A stretch of 64,000 nt of DNA from Demequina zhanjiangensis (GTDB taxonomy: Bacteria; Actinomycetota; Actinomycetes; Actinomycetales; Demequinaceae), in contig NZ_JAUHPV010000009.1 of the NCBI RefSeq assembly GCF_030418315.1, forward strand, positions 31,143-95,142. Direction: 5' to 3'. Below the pieces are notes generated by a model. It worked only from the letters and a program-made list of their open reading frames with translations. It was not told where the DNA came from and did not search any database. Numbering within the stretch: the stretch's first letter is position 1; each line of letters starts with the position of its first letter. The translations under genes and the position numbers were made by a program. Below are positions 8,147 through 15,431 of the stretch, piece after piece.

Positions 8147-8852
8147 GATCGAGATCACGGGTCTGCGCGTGGTCCGCGGCCACAAGGAGGTCCTTCACGA
8201 CCTCTCACTGACGGTGCCTCGCGGCGCCGTCGTCGGACTGCTCGGCCCCTCAGGCGGCGGCAAGTCCACCCTCATGCGCTCGATCGTCGGCGCCCAGATC
8301 GTCGCCGACGGCGACGTGAAGATCTTCGGACTCGACGCCGGCACTCCCCCGCTGCGGCACCGCGTCGGCTACGTCACCCAGGCGCCCTCGGTATACGGCG
8401 ACCTGACCGTCCGCCAGAACCTCTCCTACTTCGGCGCCCTCGTCGGCGCCGACGCCGACAACGTCACCCACACCATCTCCAGCGTCGGCCTCGCGGACCA
8501 GGCCGACCAGGTGGTCGACACCCTCTCCGGCGGCCAGCGCTCACGCGTCTCGCTCGCCGCCGCCATCCTCGGCCACCCGGACCTGCTCGTGCTCGACGAG
8601 CCCACCGTCGGCCTCGATCCCGCCCTCCGCGACGACCTCTGGAAGCTCTTCCGACACTTCGCCGACCAGGGCACCACGATCCTCGTCTCGAGCCACGTCA
8701 TGGACGAGGCCACCCGCTGCGACCGACTCCTCTTCCTCCGCGAGGGCCGCATCCTCGCCGACGGCACGCTCGAGGAGATCACCCAGGACACCGGGACGAC
8801 GGACGCCGAGTCCGCCTTCCTCGCGCTCGCCCGTCGAGGGGAGGCGGCATGA
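8133..8852 (+). CDS. ABC transporter ATP-binding protein (DrrA / ABC-2 exporter type)
   Basis: A 239-residue nucleotide-binding subunit. Walker A is GPSGGGKST, signature LSGGQRSRVSLAAAILG, Walker B LLVLDEPTVGLDPA, and the switch His is in ILVSSHVMDEAT. The order and the short length match the single-domain ATPases of ABC-2 exporters (multidrug or antibiotic export, e.g. DrrA). ATG 8133 is chosen since its product begins like family members; a GTG at 8109 is in frame. The permease gene starts with an ATGA overlap, so the two subunits are translationally coupled. Control by the upstream TetR is likely. Confidence 0.92.
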   Translation: MENNAIEITGLRVVRGHKEVLHDLSLTVPRGAVVGLLGPSGGGKSTLMRSIVGAQIVADGDVKIFGLDAGTPPLRHRVGYVTQAPSVYGDLTVRQNLSYFGALVGADADNVTHTISSVGLADQADQVVDTLSGGQRSRVSLAAAILGHPDLLVLDEPTVGLDPALRDDLWKLFRHFADQGTTILVSSHVMDEATRCDRLLFLREGRILADGTLEEITQDTGTTDAESAFLALARRGEAA

Positions 8853-9598
8853 ACGCCCGGCTGACCGCGGCCACTGCACGCCGCGTCCTCCTGCAGCTCC
8901 GCGCCGACAAGCGCACGATCGCGATGCTGATCGTGCTCCCGATGCTCCTGCTCACCCTGCTGTGGTGGCTCTTCGGCGACACCATCGACCCGATGACGCA
9001 GGCCCCCATGTTCGACCCGCTGGGCGCACGGCTCATGGGCCTGTTCCCCATGCTGCTGATGTTCATCATCACCTCGGTCGCCACGCTCCGGGAGCGCACG
9101 TCCGGCACCATGGAGCGCCTCATGGCCTCCCCCATGCGCCGCGGCGACGTGGTGCTCGGCTACGCGATGGCGTTCGGCCTCGTCGCCGCCGTCCAGGGCA
9201 CGCTGCTCACCCTCTACTCGGTGTACGTGCTCAGCCTCGACGTGCAAGGGCCAGTGTGGGCGCTCGTGCTCATCATCGTGCTCGACGCCCTGCTGGGCAC
9301 CGCGCTCGGCCTCGCCGCCTCGTCGCTCGCACGGACCGAGTTCCAGGCCGTCCAGATGATGCCCGTGGTCCTGCTGCCGCAGCTGCTGATCGCGGGCCTC
9401 TTCATGGCTCGCGAGGACATGCCCGACGTCCTCTACTGGATCTCCACCGTGCTGCCGCTCAGCTACGCGATCGACGCGATCAACGACATCCTCGCCGACA
9501 ACGCCGCGGGCATCTGGCCCGAGGTGCTGATCCTGATCGGCTTCATCGCCGGCTCGCTGATCCTGGGAGTGACGACGCTGCGTCGCCGCACCCCCTGA
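8849..9598 (+). CDS. ABC-2 type transporter permease (DrrB-like)
   Basis: A 249-residue integral membrane subunit with about six transmembrane segments: residues ~27-45 (IAMLIVLPMLLLTLLWWLFG), ~60-78, ~105-130, ~140-165, ~175-190 and ~225-243. The ERTSGTMERLMASPMRRGD coupling segment after TM2 is the hallmark of ABC-2 permeases. It pairs with the overlapping upstream ATPase to form an exporter, probably for a drug or lipid-like compound under TetR control. A strong terminator follows its stop codon, closing the operon. Confidence 0.92.
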   Translation: MNARLTAATARRVLLQLRADKRTIAMLIVLPMLLLTLLWWLFGDTIDPMTQAPMFDPLGARLMGLFPMLLMFIITSVATLRERTSGTMERLMASPMRRGDVVLGYAMAFGLVAAVQGTLLTLYSVYVLSLDVQGPVWALVLIIVLDALLGTALGLAASSLARTEFQAVQMMPVVLLPQLLIAGLFMAREDMPDVLYWISTVLPLSYAIDAINDILADNAAGIWPEVLILIGFIAGSLILGVTTLRRRTP

Positions 9599-9614
9599 CC
9601 AACCCCCACCCCAA

Positions 9615-9647
9615 GCCCGTCCCGCAACCCCCGGCGGGACGGGCCTT
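9615..9647 (+). terminator. Rho-independent terminator after the ABC-2 exporter operon
   Basis: A perfect 11-bp stem, GCCCGTCCCGC (9615-9625) with GCGGGACGGGC (9634-9644), and an 8-base loop, followed by CTTGTGG. Confidence 0.8.
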
Positions 9648-9711
9648 GTGGCGTCCGGAGCAGCTCGCGGGCCGCACGCCCCTCGTCAGGCATCGCCGAT
9701 AGCCTTGACGC

Positions 9712-10545
9712 ATGAGCGAGACGACCTTCCCCCGCGTCGCCGTCCTGGGCGGCGCCGGCACCATCGGCACCACTGTGATCGGCGCGATGCGAGGCGCGGG
9801 CTGGCCCGCTGATCGCATCGTGGCAGCCGGCCGTTCCGGCGACAGCCTCGACGCCGTCGCGGAGCAGTACGGCGTGGAGACCTCCACCGACGCCACGGCG
9901 GCAGTCCTCGGGGCCGACGTGGTGGTCACCTCGGTCAAGCCGCAGGACATGCGTGCGCTGCTCGCGCAGATCGCGCCCACCCTCCCGGCCGACGCACTGG
10001 TCCTCACCCCCGCCGCGGCGCTTCCCGCGTCGTTCTACGAGTCCCTGCTGGCCGACGGCGTCGCCGTGGTCCGCGCGATGCCCAACACGCCCGCACGCCT
10101 GGGCAAGGGCGCGATCTCCATCTCGCCGGGAACCCACGCGACCGACGCGCACATGGATCTGTCCGAGCGGATCCTGAGCGGCGCGGGACTGGTGGTCCGC
10201 GTGCCCGAGGAGCAGATCGACGGGGTGTCCGTCGTCTCCGGCTCCGGCCCCGCGTTCTTCTACGCCGTCGCCGAGGCCATGGCGGCCGCAGGCATGGCGA
10301 ACGGGCTCGACAAGGAGCTCGCCGAGGCGCTCGCCGCGCAGACCCTGATCGGTGCGGGTGCACTGCTCGAGGAGTCGGGCGAGACCCCGGCCGAGCTGCG
10401 CGCGAAGGTCAGCTCCAAGGGCGGCACCACGCTCGCCGCGCTCGCCGCCATGGAGGCCGCAGGGCTTCAGGGCGTGTTCTCCGCGGGCGCCAACGCCGCG
10501 ATCGCACGCGCGAAGGTGCTGGGCGAGGAGCTTCAGCAGGGCTGA
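9712..10545 (+). CDS. proC: Pyrroline-5-carboxylate reductase
   Basis: A 277-residue enzyme for the last step of proline biosynthesis: reduction of 1-pyrroline-5-carboxylate with NAD(P)H. It has an N-terminal Rossmann motif (VLGGAGTIGTTVIGAM), VRAMPNTPARLGKGAISISP, and the C-terminal dimerisation and substrate helices (VSGSGPAFFYAVAEAMAAAG, SSKGGTTLAALAAMEAAG), all diagnostic. Length is normal. TAGCCT (9700-9705) lies six bases before the ATG, so the message is probably leaderless. It is monocistronic, between the exporter terminator and a convergent cupin gene. Confidence 0.95.
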   Translation: MSETTFPRVAVLGGAGTIGTTVIGAMRGAGWPADRIVAAGRSGDSLDAVAEQYGVETSTDATAAVLGADVVVTSVKPQDMRALLAQIAPTLPADALVLTPAAALPASFYESLLADGVAVVRAMPNTPARLGKGAISISPGTHATDAHMDLSERILSGAGLVVRVPEEQIDGVSVVSGSGPAFFYAVAEAMAAAGMANGLDKELAEALAAQTLIGAGALLEESGETPAELRAKVSSKGGTTLAALAAMEAAGLQGVFSAGANAAIARAKVLGEELQQG

Positions 10546-10596
10546 CGCGCACTCGCCGGTACGGGCGCACGCTCACCGGCGCGCACGCGGGCACCC

Positions 10597-11025
10597 TCAC
10601 CAGGGTGACGGGCGAGCCTCGTCGCGCTCAGCGTCGTCCGGCAGGTGGGGAAGCTCGCCGCCATCGGCGCGAATGCACAGCCACCGCAGCTCGCTCGGGC
10701 TCTCCGGAAGGCAGCGCCACGTGCGCCACACGCCCTGGCCTACGCGGATGCAGGTCCCCGCGCGCACGTCGACCACCTGGTCGTCGAGACCCATCTGACC
10801 CTCGCCGCCCAGGAACACGTACAGCTCCTCGTCCGATGCGTGCGTGTGCCAGTACCCGGCCTCCTCGCCCGGGACCAGGGCGTTCGCCGTCATGCCGATG
10901 AACTGCATCGGCAGCTCGTGGTCCACCACTCGCCGTCCCTCGCGGGACCGGTCCGGCACGAAGCCGCCGTAGTGTGCGCGCCAGTCGTCGAGGGCGCCGA
11001 GCTCTGTCACCTGGTAGTCGCTCAT
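10597..11025 (-). CDS. Cupin-domain protein
   Basis: A 142-residue single-domain cupin. The first cupin motif is visible as GEEAGYWHTHASDEELYVFLGG (His-x-His...Glu), followed by MGLDDQVVDVRAGTCIRVG, and a second part where the usual metal-binding His is replaced (QGVWRTWRCLPE), so metal binding may be partial. Family members range from sugar isomerases to dioxygenases and binding proteins; the reaction is not predictable. Minus-strand CAGGAT lies six bases before the ATG, again suggesting a leaderless message. The gene stands alone. Confidence 0.75.
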   Translation of the reverse strand: MSDYQVTELGALDDWRAHYGGFVPDRSREGRRVVDHELPMQFIGMTANALVPGEEAGYWHTHASDEELYVFLGGEGQMGLDDQVVDVRAGTCIRVGQGVWRTWRCLPESPSELRWLCIRADGGELPHLPDDAERDEARPSPW

Positions 11026-11102
11026 GCGCCCATCCTGTCATCGACCTGCGAGGCCGCTCGGGTCCACGGCGCTGTCACCGGCACCAGTCGCAAGACGGGG
11101 CC

Positions 11103-11678
11103 TCAGCCGTCCAGCTCGGACATGAACTCGCTCACTCGCTCGTACATGTCGTGCGACGCGACGTCGTCGTACTCATGCCAGCCCTCGAAGCCGAACAGGT
11201 GGCCGTCGCCGGGATGCACGAACTCCTCGCACGCGTCCCCCGCGAGCGTGAGGAACGCGGCGTTGTCATCGGCATCCACCCAGGGATCACGCTCGGCGTA
11301 GTGGAGTTGCGCGACAAGGTCCGCCGGCCACTCGTCGATCTCGAACCATGCCGGTGAGATCGCCCCGTGCATGACGACGAGTCCCGTCGCGTCGGGCTCG
11401 GTGAGCGCGAGGATCTCCGCGACCGCACCGCCGAGCGAGAATCCGGCGTAGACCCGCGGTCCGTCGAGCGCGGCGGTGAGCGCCCGGGCGCGCGCGATCC
11501 AATGCTCCATGCCTTCGGAGTCCACGTGATCGACGGCGGTCTCCAGATCGCCGAAGGTGCGTCCGTCGAACAGGTCAGGGGTGTGGACGTCGTGGCCGTC
11601 GGCGCTCAGGATCTCGGCCCACTGCTGCACGTGACGTGTGAGGCCGAGCGCGGAATGCACAAGGACGATCTGGGTCAT
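11103..11678 (-). CDS. Dienelactone hydrolase-like alpha/beta hydrolase (copy 1)
   Basis: A 191-residue cytosolic alpha/beta hydrolase of the dienelactone hydrolase family. The start reads TQIVLVHSALGLTRHVQQWA, the nucleophile elbow is GFSLGG with Ser in place of the Cys of classical dienelactone hydrolases, and the acid/base part is DPWVDADD...HPGDGHLFGFE. The ATG at 11678 is preceded by GGGGAGGTGCCC. A paralogue of the same layout lies at 14241-14813. Substrate unknown; likely an ester or lactone. Confidence 0.85.
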   Translation of the reverse strand: MTQIVLVHSALGLTRHVQQWAEILSADGHDVHTPDLFDGRTFGDLETAVDHVDSEGMEHWIARARALTAALDGPRVYAGFSLGGAVAEILALTEPDATGLVVMHGAISPAWFEIDEWPADLVAQLHYAERDPWVDADDNAAFLTLAGDACEEFVHPGDGHLFGFEGWHEYDDVASHDMYERVSEFMSELDG

Positions 11679-11768
11679 GGGCACCTCCCCGGGGAACACG
11701 GTTCACAGTAGGCGACGAGCGCTCACCGAGCACCTGGAACCGAGTTGACTCACTGACCGCATACCCCC

Positions 11769-11807
11769 ACCGGAATACCGGTTCACTTCTCCACCGTCGG
11801 TGTGAAC
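11769..11807 (+). promoter_or_regulatory. Two adjacent inverted repeats upstream of the NAD-binding reductase
   Basis: ACCGG-AATA-CCGGT (11769-11782) is a perfect short palindrome; directly after it GTTCAC (11781-11786) and GTGAAC (11802-11807) form a second inverted repeat with a 15-base gap. They lie about 92-130 bases before the GTG at 11899. Operator function is only a guess. Confidence 0.25.
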
Positions 11808-11898
11808 GCTTGACTTGGACGCTTTTGAGGACAAGTGTGAAAGTGGCGCGCGATGGGGGCTCGCCAAGGCCACACACACCGCTCCAAGGGGGAGAGAC

Positions 11899-12843
11899 GT
11901 GTCGACGCATGTCGTCCTGGGCACCGGATCCGTCGGCGCCCCGCTTGCTCGCGAGCTCGCGCATCGCGGCCACAAGGTCGTCTGCATCAACCGGTCGGGT
12001 TCGCGCACGGGCCTGCCCGCGTCGGCGGAGCAGCGTGTGGGGGACATCTCCGATCCGGGCTTCGCGGCGGAGGCGCTTCGCGATGCGGACGTGGCCTATC
12101 AGTTGGCGCAGCCGCCGTATCACCGATGGCCCCAGGAGTTCCCGGCGCTCCAGGAGACGATCCTCAAGGCGGCCGAAGCCAACGGGACGCGGCTCGTGAT
12201 CGGCGACAACCTGTACTGCTACGGCATGGTGGAGGGCCCGATCTCGGACTCGACCCCTGAGCACCCGGTGAGCACCAAGGGGGCGCTTCGCAAGTCGATG
12301 GCACAGGACGCGTTGGCGGCGCATGACCAGGGGCGCGTCCAGGTGGCCCTGACGCGCCCCTCGAACTACTTCGGCGGGGACTATGGGCTCACGCGGGAGC
12401 TGCTCGCCAGGCCCGCGATGGAGGGGCGGCGGATGGCGGTGCTCGGGCGGCTCGACCAGCCTCACGCATTCGCCTACGTGCCCGACGTCGCTCGTGCCAT
12501 GGCAGATGTCGGCACCTCCGAGGATGGCTGGGGACGCTCGTGGGTCCTGCCCGCGATGGCGCCCCTCACGCAGGGCGAGCTGTGCGCGCGACTGTGGGCG
12601 GAGGCGGGACGGGACAGCCGCCCTCGCGTCGCGGCGCTGCGCGGGCTCACGATGCGGATGGTCGGCCTCTTCGCGCCACGCGTGAGGGAGAGCGTGGAGA
12701 TGCTCTACGAGATGGAGCGGCCCTTCCTGGTGAACGCATCCGAGTTCGAGGAGAGGTTCGGCTGGACGGCGACGGGCCTTGACGACGCTGTGCGGCAGAC
12801 GATGCGCGACTCACGTCCTCACGAGATCGTCGCATCCACCTAG
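11899..12843 (+). CDS. NAD(P)-dependent epimerase/reductase (SDR, atypical)
   Basis: A 314-residue extended short-chain dehydrogenase-like protein. It opens with a Rossmann motif HVVLGTGSVGAPLARELAHR, has GDISDPGFAAEALRDADVAY, and a family-like RLVIGDNLYCYGMVEGPISD with Tyr in the usual catalytic region and Lys in STKGALRKSMA. C-terminal FAYVPDVARAMADVG is the typical place where epimerases bind substrate. The GTG at 11899 follows AAGGGGGAGAG and is preferred over an in-frame upstream start at 11815, which would add 28 residues not seen in relatives. Substrate unknown, possibly a nucleotide sugar or NAD-linked alcohol. Confidence 0.82.
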   Translation: MSTHVVLGTGSVGAPLARELAHRGHKVVCINRSGSRTGLPASAEQRVGDISDPGFAAEALRDADVAYQLAQPPYHRWPQEFPALQETILKAAEANGTRLVIGDNLYCYGMVEGPISDSTPEHPVSTKGALRKSMAQDALAAHDQGRVQVALTRPSNYFGGDYGLTRELLARPAMEGRRMAVLGRLDQPHAFAYVPDVARAMADVGTSEDGWGRSWVLPAMAPLTQGELCARLWAEAGRDSRPRVAALRGLTMRMVGLFAPRVRESVEMLYEMERPFLVNASEFEERFGWTATGLDDAVRQTMRDSRPHEIVAST

Positions 12844-12956
12844 CGGCTGAGGCGGGGGCCTCGCGGCGGCCCTGGCGGATGTGGCTCACCACCGCTACTC
12901 TCGATACCCACCCGGGTACCCCGGGATTGCACGATGAGGTGCAGAAGGAGGCTGAC

Positions 12957-14234
12957 ATGACCTCGTGGCGGATCCGCGACGCGCATGCGGAGGACCTGGA
13001 AGACGTGGTGCGGCTGTGGGAGCGGTCCCGCGCGGCAGGCGTGGAGCCCGTCTACGCCCTCGCCGAGGTGCTCACCTCGGCCCAGGAGGACATCGCCGTC
13101 GTCGCCTCGCTCGGCGAGGAGATCGTCGGCGCCGCAGTCGGCCGCCGTGCGCACAACCAGGCGTGGGTGGTCTTCCACGCAGTGGACGAGCAATGGCACG
13201 GTCACGGCATCGGCGCGGGCCTGCTGGGTGCGCTTGAGTCTCGCGTGGCCGAGCACGGGGTCACGATGCTGTCCGCCCTGGTTCCCGCCGAGCAGGACTA
13301 CCTCGACGCCTACAGGGACGCCGGCTTCGGCGAGAAGAAGGCGGTGCGCTACCTGGAGCGTCGGCTGCCCGTGCAGCGAGAGGAACGAGGCCCGCTCGCC
13401 GAGCTGGGCGGTCGCGTGCTGCCTCGAGGGCTGTGGGACGCCGTAGGCGGCATGCGCCATGAGAAGGAGCTCCTGGAGAAGCGGCTCGTCCTCCCCCTCG
13501 CGCAACCCGACCTGGCGGACAGGTTCGGCGTGGACCCGCCGCGCGCAGTCGTGCTGTTCGGCCCTCCCGGCACCGGGAAGACGACGTTCGCCAAGGCGGT
13601 CGCGTCGCGGCTCGAGTGGTCCTTCGTCGAGGTCTTCCCGTCACGCCTGGCCGCCGACCCCAAGGGGCTCGCGGGAGCGCTGCGCGAGACGTTCACCCAG
13701 ATCGACGAGCTGGAGCATGCCGTCGTGCTGATCGACGAGGTCGAGGAGATCGCCTCGCATCGCCGCGGCGATCCCCCGTCACCCCTCCAGGGCGTGACGA
13801 ACGAGCTGCTCAAGATCATCCCTGCGTTCCGCGAGCGTCCGGACCGGCTGCTCGTCTGCGCCACGAACTTCATCCGCTCGCTCGACTCGGCGTTCCTGCG
13901 GCACGGACGATTCGACTACGTGATCCCGATCGGTCTGCCCGACGGTGAGGCGCGCGCCGCGATCTGGGAGCGCTTCATCCCGCCTGCCGCCGGCGACGTG
14001 GACCTTCCCGCGCTTGTGGCAGCGTCGGACGGCTTCACTCCCGCGGACATCGAGTTCGCCGCTCGCAGAGCATCGCAGTCCGCGCTGGAGAAGGCGGTGG
14101 GCCCGGAGGCCGGCACCGCGGCAGGGCCGACCACCACCGACTATCTCGAGGCGATCGGGTCGACCCGCGCCACGGTCGCTCCGGAGGTCGTCGCCGAGTT
14201 CCAGGAGGACATCGAGTCGGTGGCGCGACTCTAG
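12957..14234 (+). CDS. GNAT acetyltransferase fused to AAA+ ATPase
   Basis: A 425-residue two-domain protein. Residues ~1-150 form a GNAT N-acetyltransferase: RIRDAHAEDLEDVVRLWE at the start and the acetyl-CoA loop near EQWHGHGIGAGLLGALES. Residues ~170-400 form an AAA+ ATPase of the Cdc48/FtsH group: Walker A GPPGTGKT (~202-209), Walker B AVVLIDEVEEI (~256-266), sensor 1 LLVCATNFI (~298-306) and an arginine-finger segment DSAFLRHGRFDYVI. The ATG at 12957 follows GAAGGAG by six bases. There is no protease or pore-loop signature I can identify, so the ATPase may remodel a protein that the GNAT domain modifies. Partner unknown. Confidence 0.85.
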   Translation: MTSWRIRDAHAEDLEDVVRLWERSRAAGVEPVYALAEVLTSAQEDIAVVASLGEEIVGAAVGRRAHNQAWVVFHAVDEQWHGHGIGAGLLGALESRVAEHGVTMLSALVPAEQDYLDAYRDAGFGEKKAVRYLERRLPVQREERGPLAELGGRVLPRGLWDAVGGMRHEKELLEKRLVLPLAQPDLADRFGVDPPRAVVLFGPPGTGKTTFAKAVASRLEWSFVEVFPSRLAADPKGLAGALRETFTQIDELEHAVVLIDEVEEIASHRRGDPPSPLQGVTNELLKIIPAFRERPDRLLVCATNFIRSLDSAFLRHGRFDYVIPIGLPDGEARAAIWERFIPPAAGDVDLPALVAASDGFTPADIEFAARRASQSALEKAVGPEAGTAAGPTTTDYLEAIGSTRATVAPEVVAEFQEDIESVARL

Positions 14235-14240
14235 GGCGCG

Positions 14241-14813
14241 CTACATGGAGGCGAGGAAGGCCAGCACGCGCTCGTGCATGAGCGCCGCCTGATACGAGTC
14301 GTAGTCCGGTGACTCCTCGAAGCCGAAGAGGTGGCCGGCTCCGTCGTACTTGAACTCCTCGAGAGCGTCGTCGGGCGCCATCCTCACGAAGGCCTGCACC
14401 TCCTCCGGCTCGCACCACGGGTCGTCGACGGCGTAGTGGAGCTGCCCGATGAGCCGCTCGCCCCACGCCGCGTCGAGGATCGACGACGGCGGCAGCGCGC
14501 CGTGCATGAGCACGACGCCGCGCGCGGCCGGGTCGGTCAGCGCCAGGATCTGGGCCACGGCCGCGCCGAGCGAGAACCCTACGTAGACGGGCATGCCTTC
14601 AAGGCCCTGCAGCTCGTCGCGCGCGATCGAGACGTATGCTGCCATCTCCCCGGAGTCTGCGCGCTCGACGCCTTCGGCCAGGTCGGTGTAGACGTCTCCG
14701 CCGTAGAGGTCGGGGGTGGCGACGTCGTGACCCTCGTCGCGCATCTCGTCGGCCCAGCGGAGGACGGTGTCGGTGAGGCCGAGCGCCGAGTGGACCAGGA
14801 TGATCGCAGCCAT
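14241..14813 (-). CDS. Dienelactone hydrolase-like alpha/beta hydrolase (copy 2)
   Basis: A 190-residue paralogue of the protein at 11103-11678: same start (AAIILVHSALGLTDTVLRWA), same Ser nucleophile elbow GFSLGAAVAQILALTDP, same acid and His parts (DDPWCEPEE, GAGHLFGFEE). The shared motifs and length indicate a gene duplication separated by about 2.5 kb. It ends seven bases past the GNAT-AAA+ stop, facing it, and its start is followed upstream by a VOC gene on the same strand, probably cotranscribed. Substrate unknown. Confidence 0.85.
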   Translation of the reverse strand: MAAIILVHSALGLTDTVLRWADEMRDEGHDVATPDLYGGDVYTDLAEGVERADSGEMAAYVSIARDELQGLEGMPVYVGFSLGAAVAQILALTDPAARGVVLMHGALPPSSILDAAWGERLIGQLHYAVDDPWCEPEEVQAFVRMAPDDALEEFKYDGAGHLFGFEESPDYDSYQAALMHERVLAFLASM

Positions 14814-14837
14814 GGGGACTCCCTTCCTTCCACCAAC

Positions 14838-15299
14838 CTACGCGGGTGTGCCCTGGTTCGCCTGCGGTTCGGCGGGGGACACGAGCATCCAGTGGGTGCC
14901 GTACCGGTCGGTGACGGTCGCGTACTCGTCGCCCCAGAACATGCGGGTGGGACCGTAGGTCTCCACGGCACCTTCGGAGAGGGCGAAGTACAGGTGGTTG
15001 AGCTGGTCCACGTCGTCGCAGTTGAGGGTGACCTGGATCGCGTTTCCTGGCTTGACGACGCGGCCTCGGCTGACGAGGGCGTCGGAGCCCATCAGCAGGT
15101 GCCCTCCGAGGATCGGGATGGCGAGGTGCATCACCAGGTCCGCCTCCTCGGGCGGGACGGGGCCCTCCCCGTCCTCGGGCGGGATGTCGCCCATCCGCAT
15201 GATCCGTGCGGGAAGCTGTGCGCCGAAGACCGAGGCGTAGAACGTGAACGCCTCCTCGCAGGTGCCGTCGAAGGTGAGGTAGGTGCTGACGCTCGCCAT
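14838..15299 (-). CDS. VOC-family (PhnB/3-demethylubiquinone methyltransferase-like) protein
   Basis: A 153-residue vicinal-oxygen-chelate fold protein. The pattern YLTFDGTCEEAFTFYASVFG, then ILGGHLLMGSDA and the C-terminal FWGDEYATVTDRYGTHWML matches the PhnB-like VOC group, which is often annotated as glyoxalase/bleomycin-resistance-like. Function in this group is largely unknown. It lies just upstream of the second hydrolase on the same strand (25-base gap). Confidence 0.85.
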   Translation of the reverse strand: MASVSTYLTFDGTCEEAFTFYASVFGAQLPARIMRMGDIPPEDGEGPVPPEEADLVMHLAIPILGGHLLMGSDALVSRGRVVKPGNAIQVTLNCDDVDQLNHLYFALSEGAVETYGPTRMFWGDEYATVTDRYGTHWMLVSPAEPQANQGTPA

Positions 15300-15382
15300 G
15301 TGGGTGCCTCTCCGCGGCGCCGCTTCGCGCCCTCGACCTCAGGCTAGTGCGGGGGCGCAGGGCCCGCGCGGCGGGGACGACG

Positions 15383-15416
15383 GGGCCGCCGCACCCCTCA
15401 GCGGATGCGGCGGCCC
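15383..15416 (-). terminator. Terminator for the lipoprotein operon
   Basis: Perfect 11-bp stem (GGGCCGCCGCA at 15383-15393, TGCGGCGGCCC at 15406-15416) just beyond the stop of the lipoprotein gene on the minus strand. T-tract is weak. Confidence 0.65.
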
Positions 15417-15431
15417 GGCTCGTGTCGCCTG

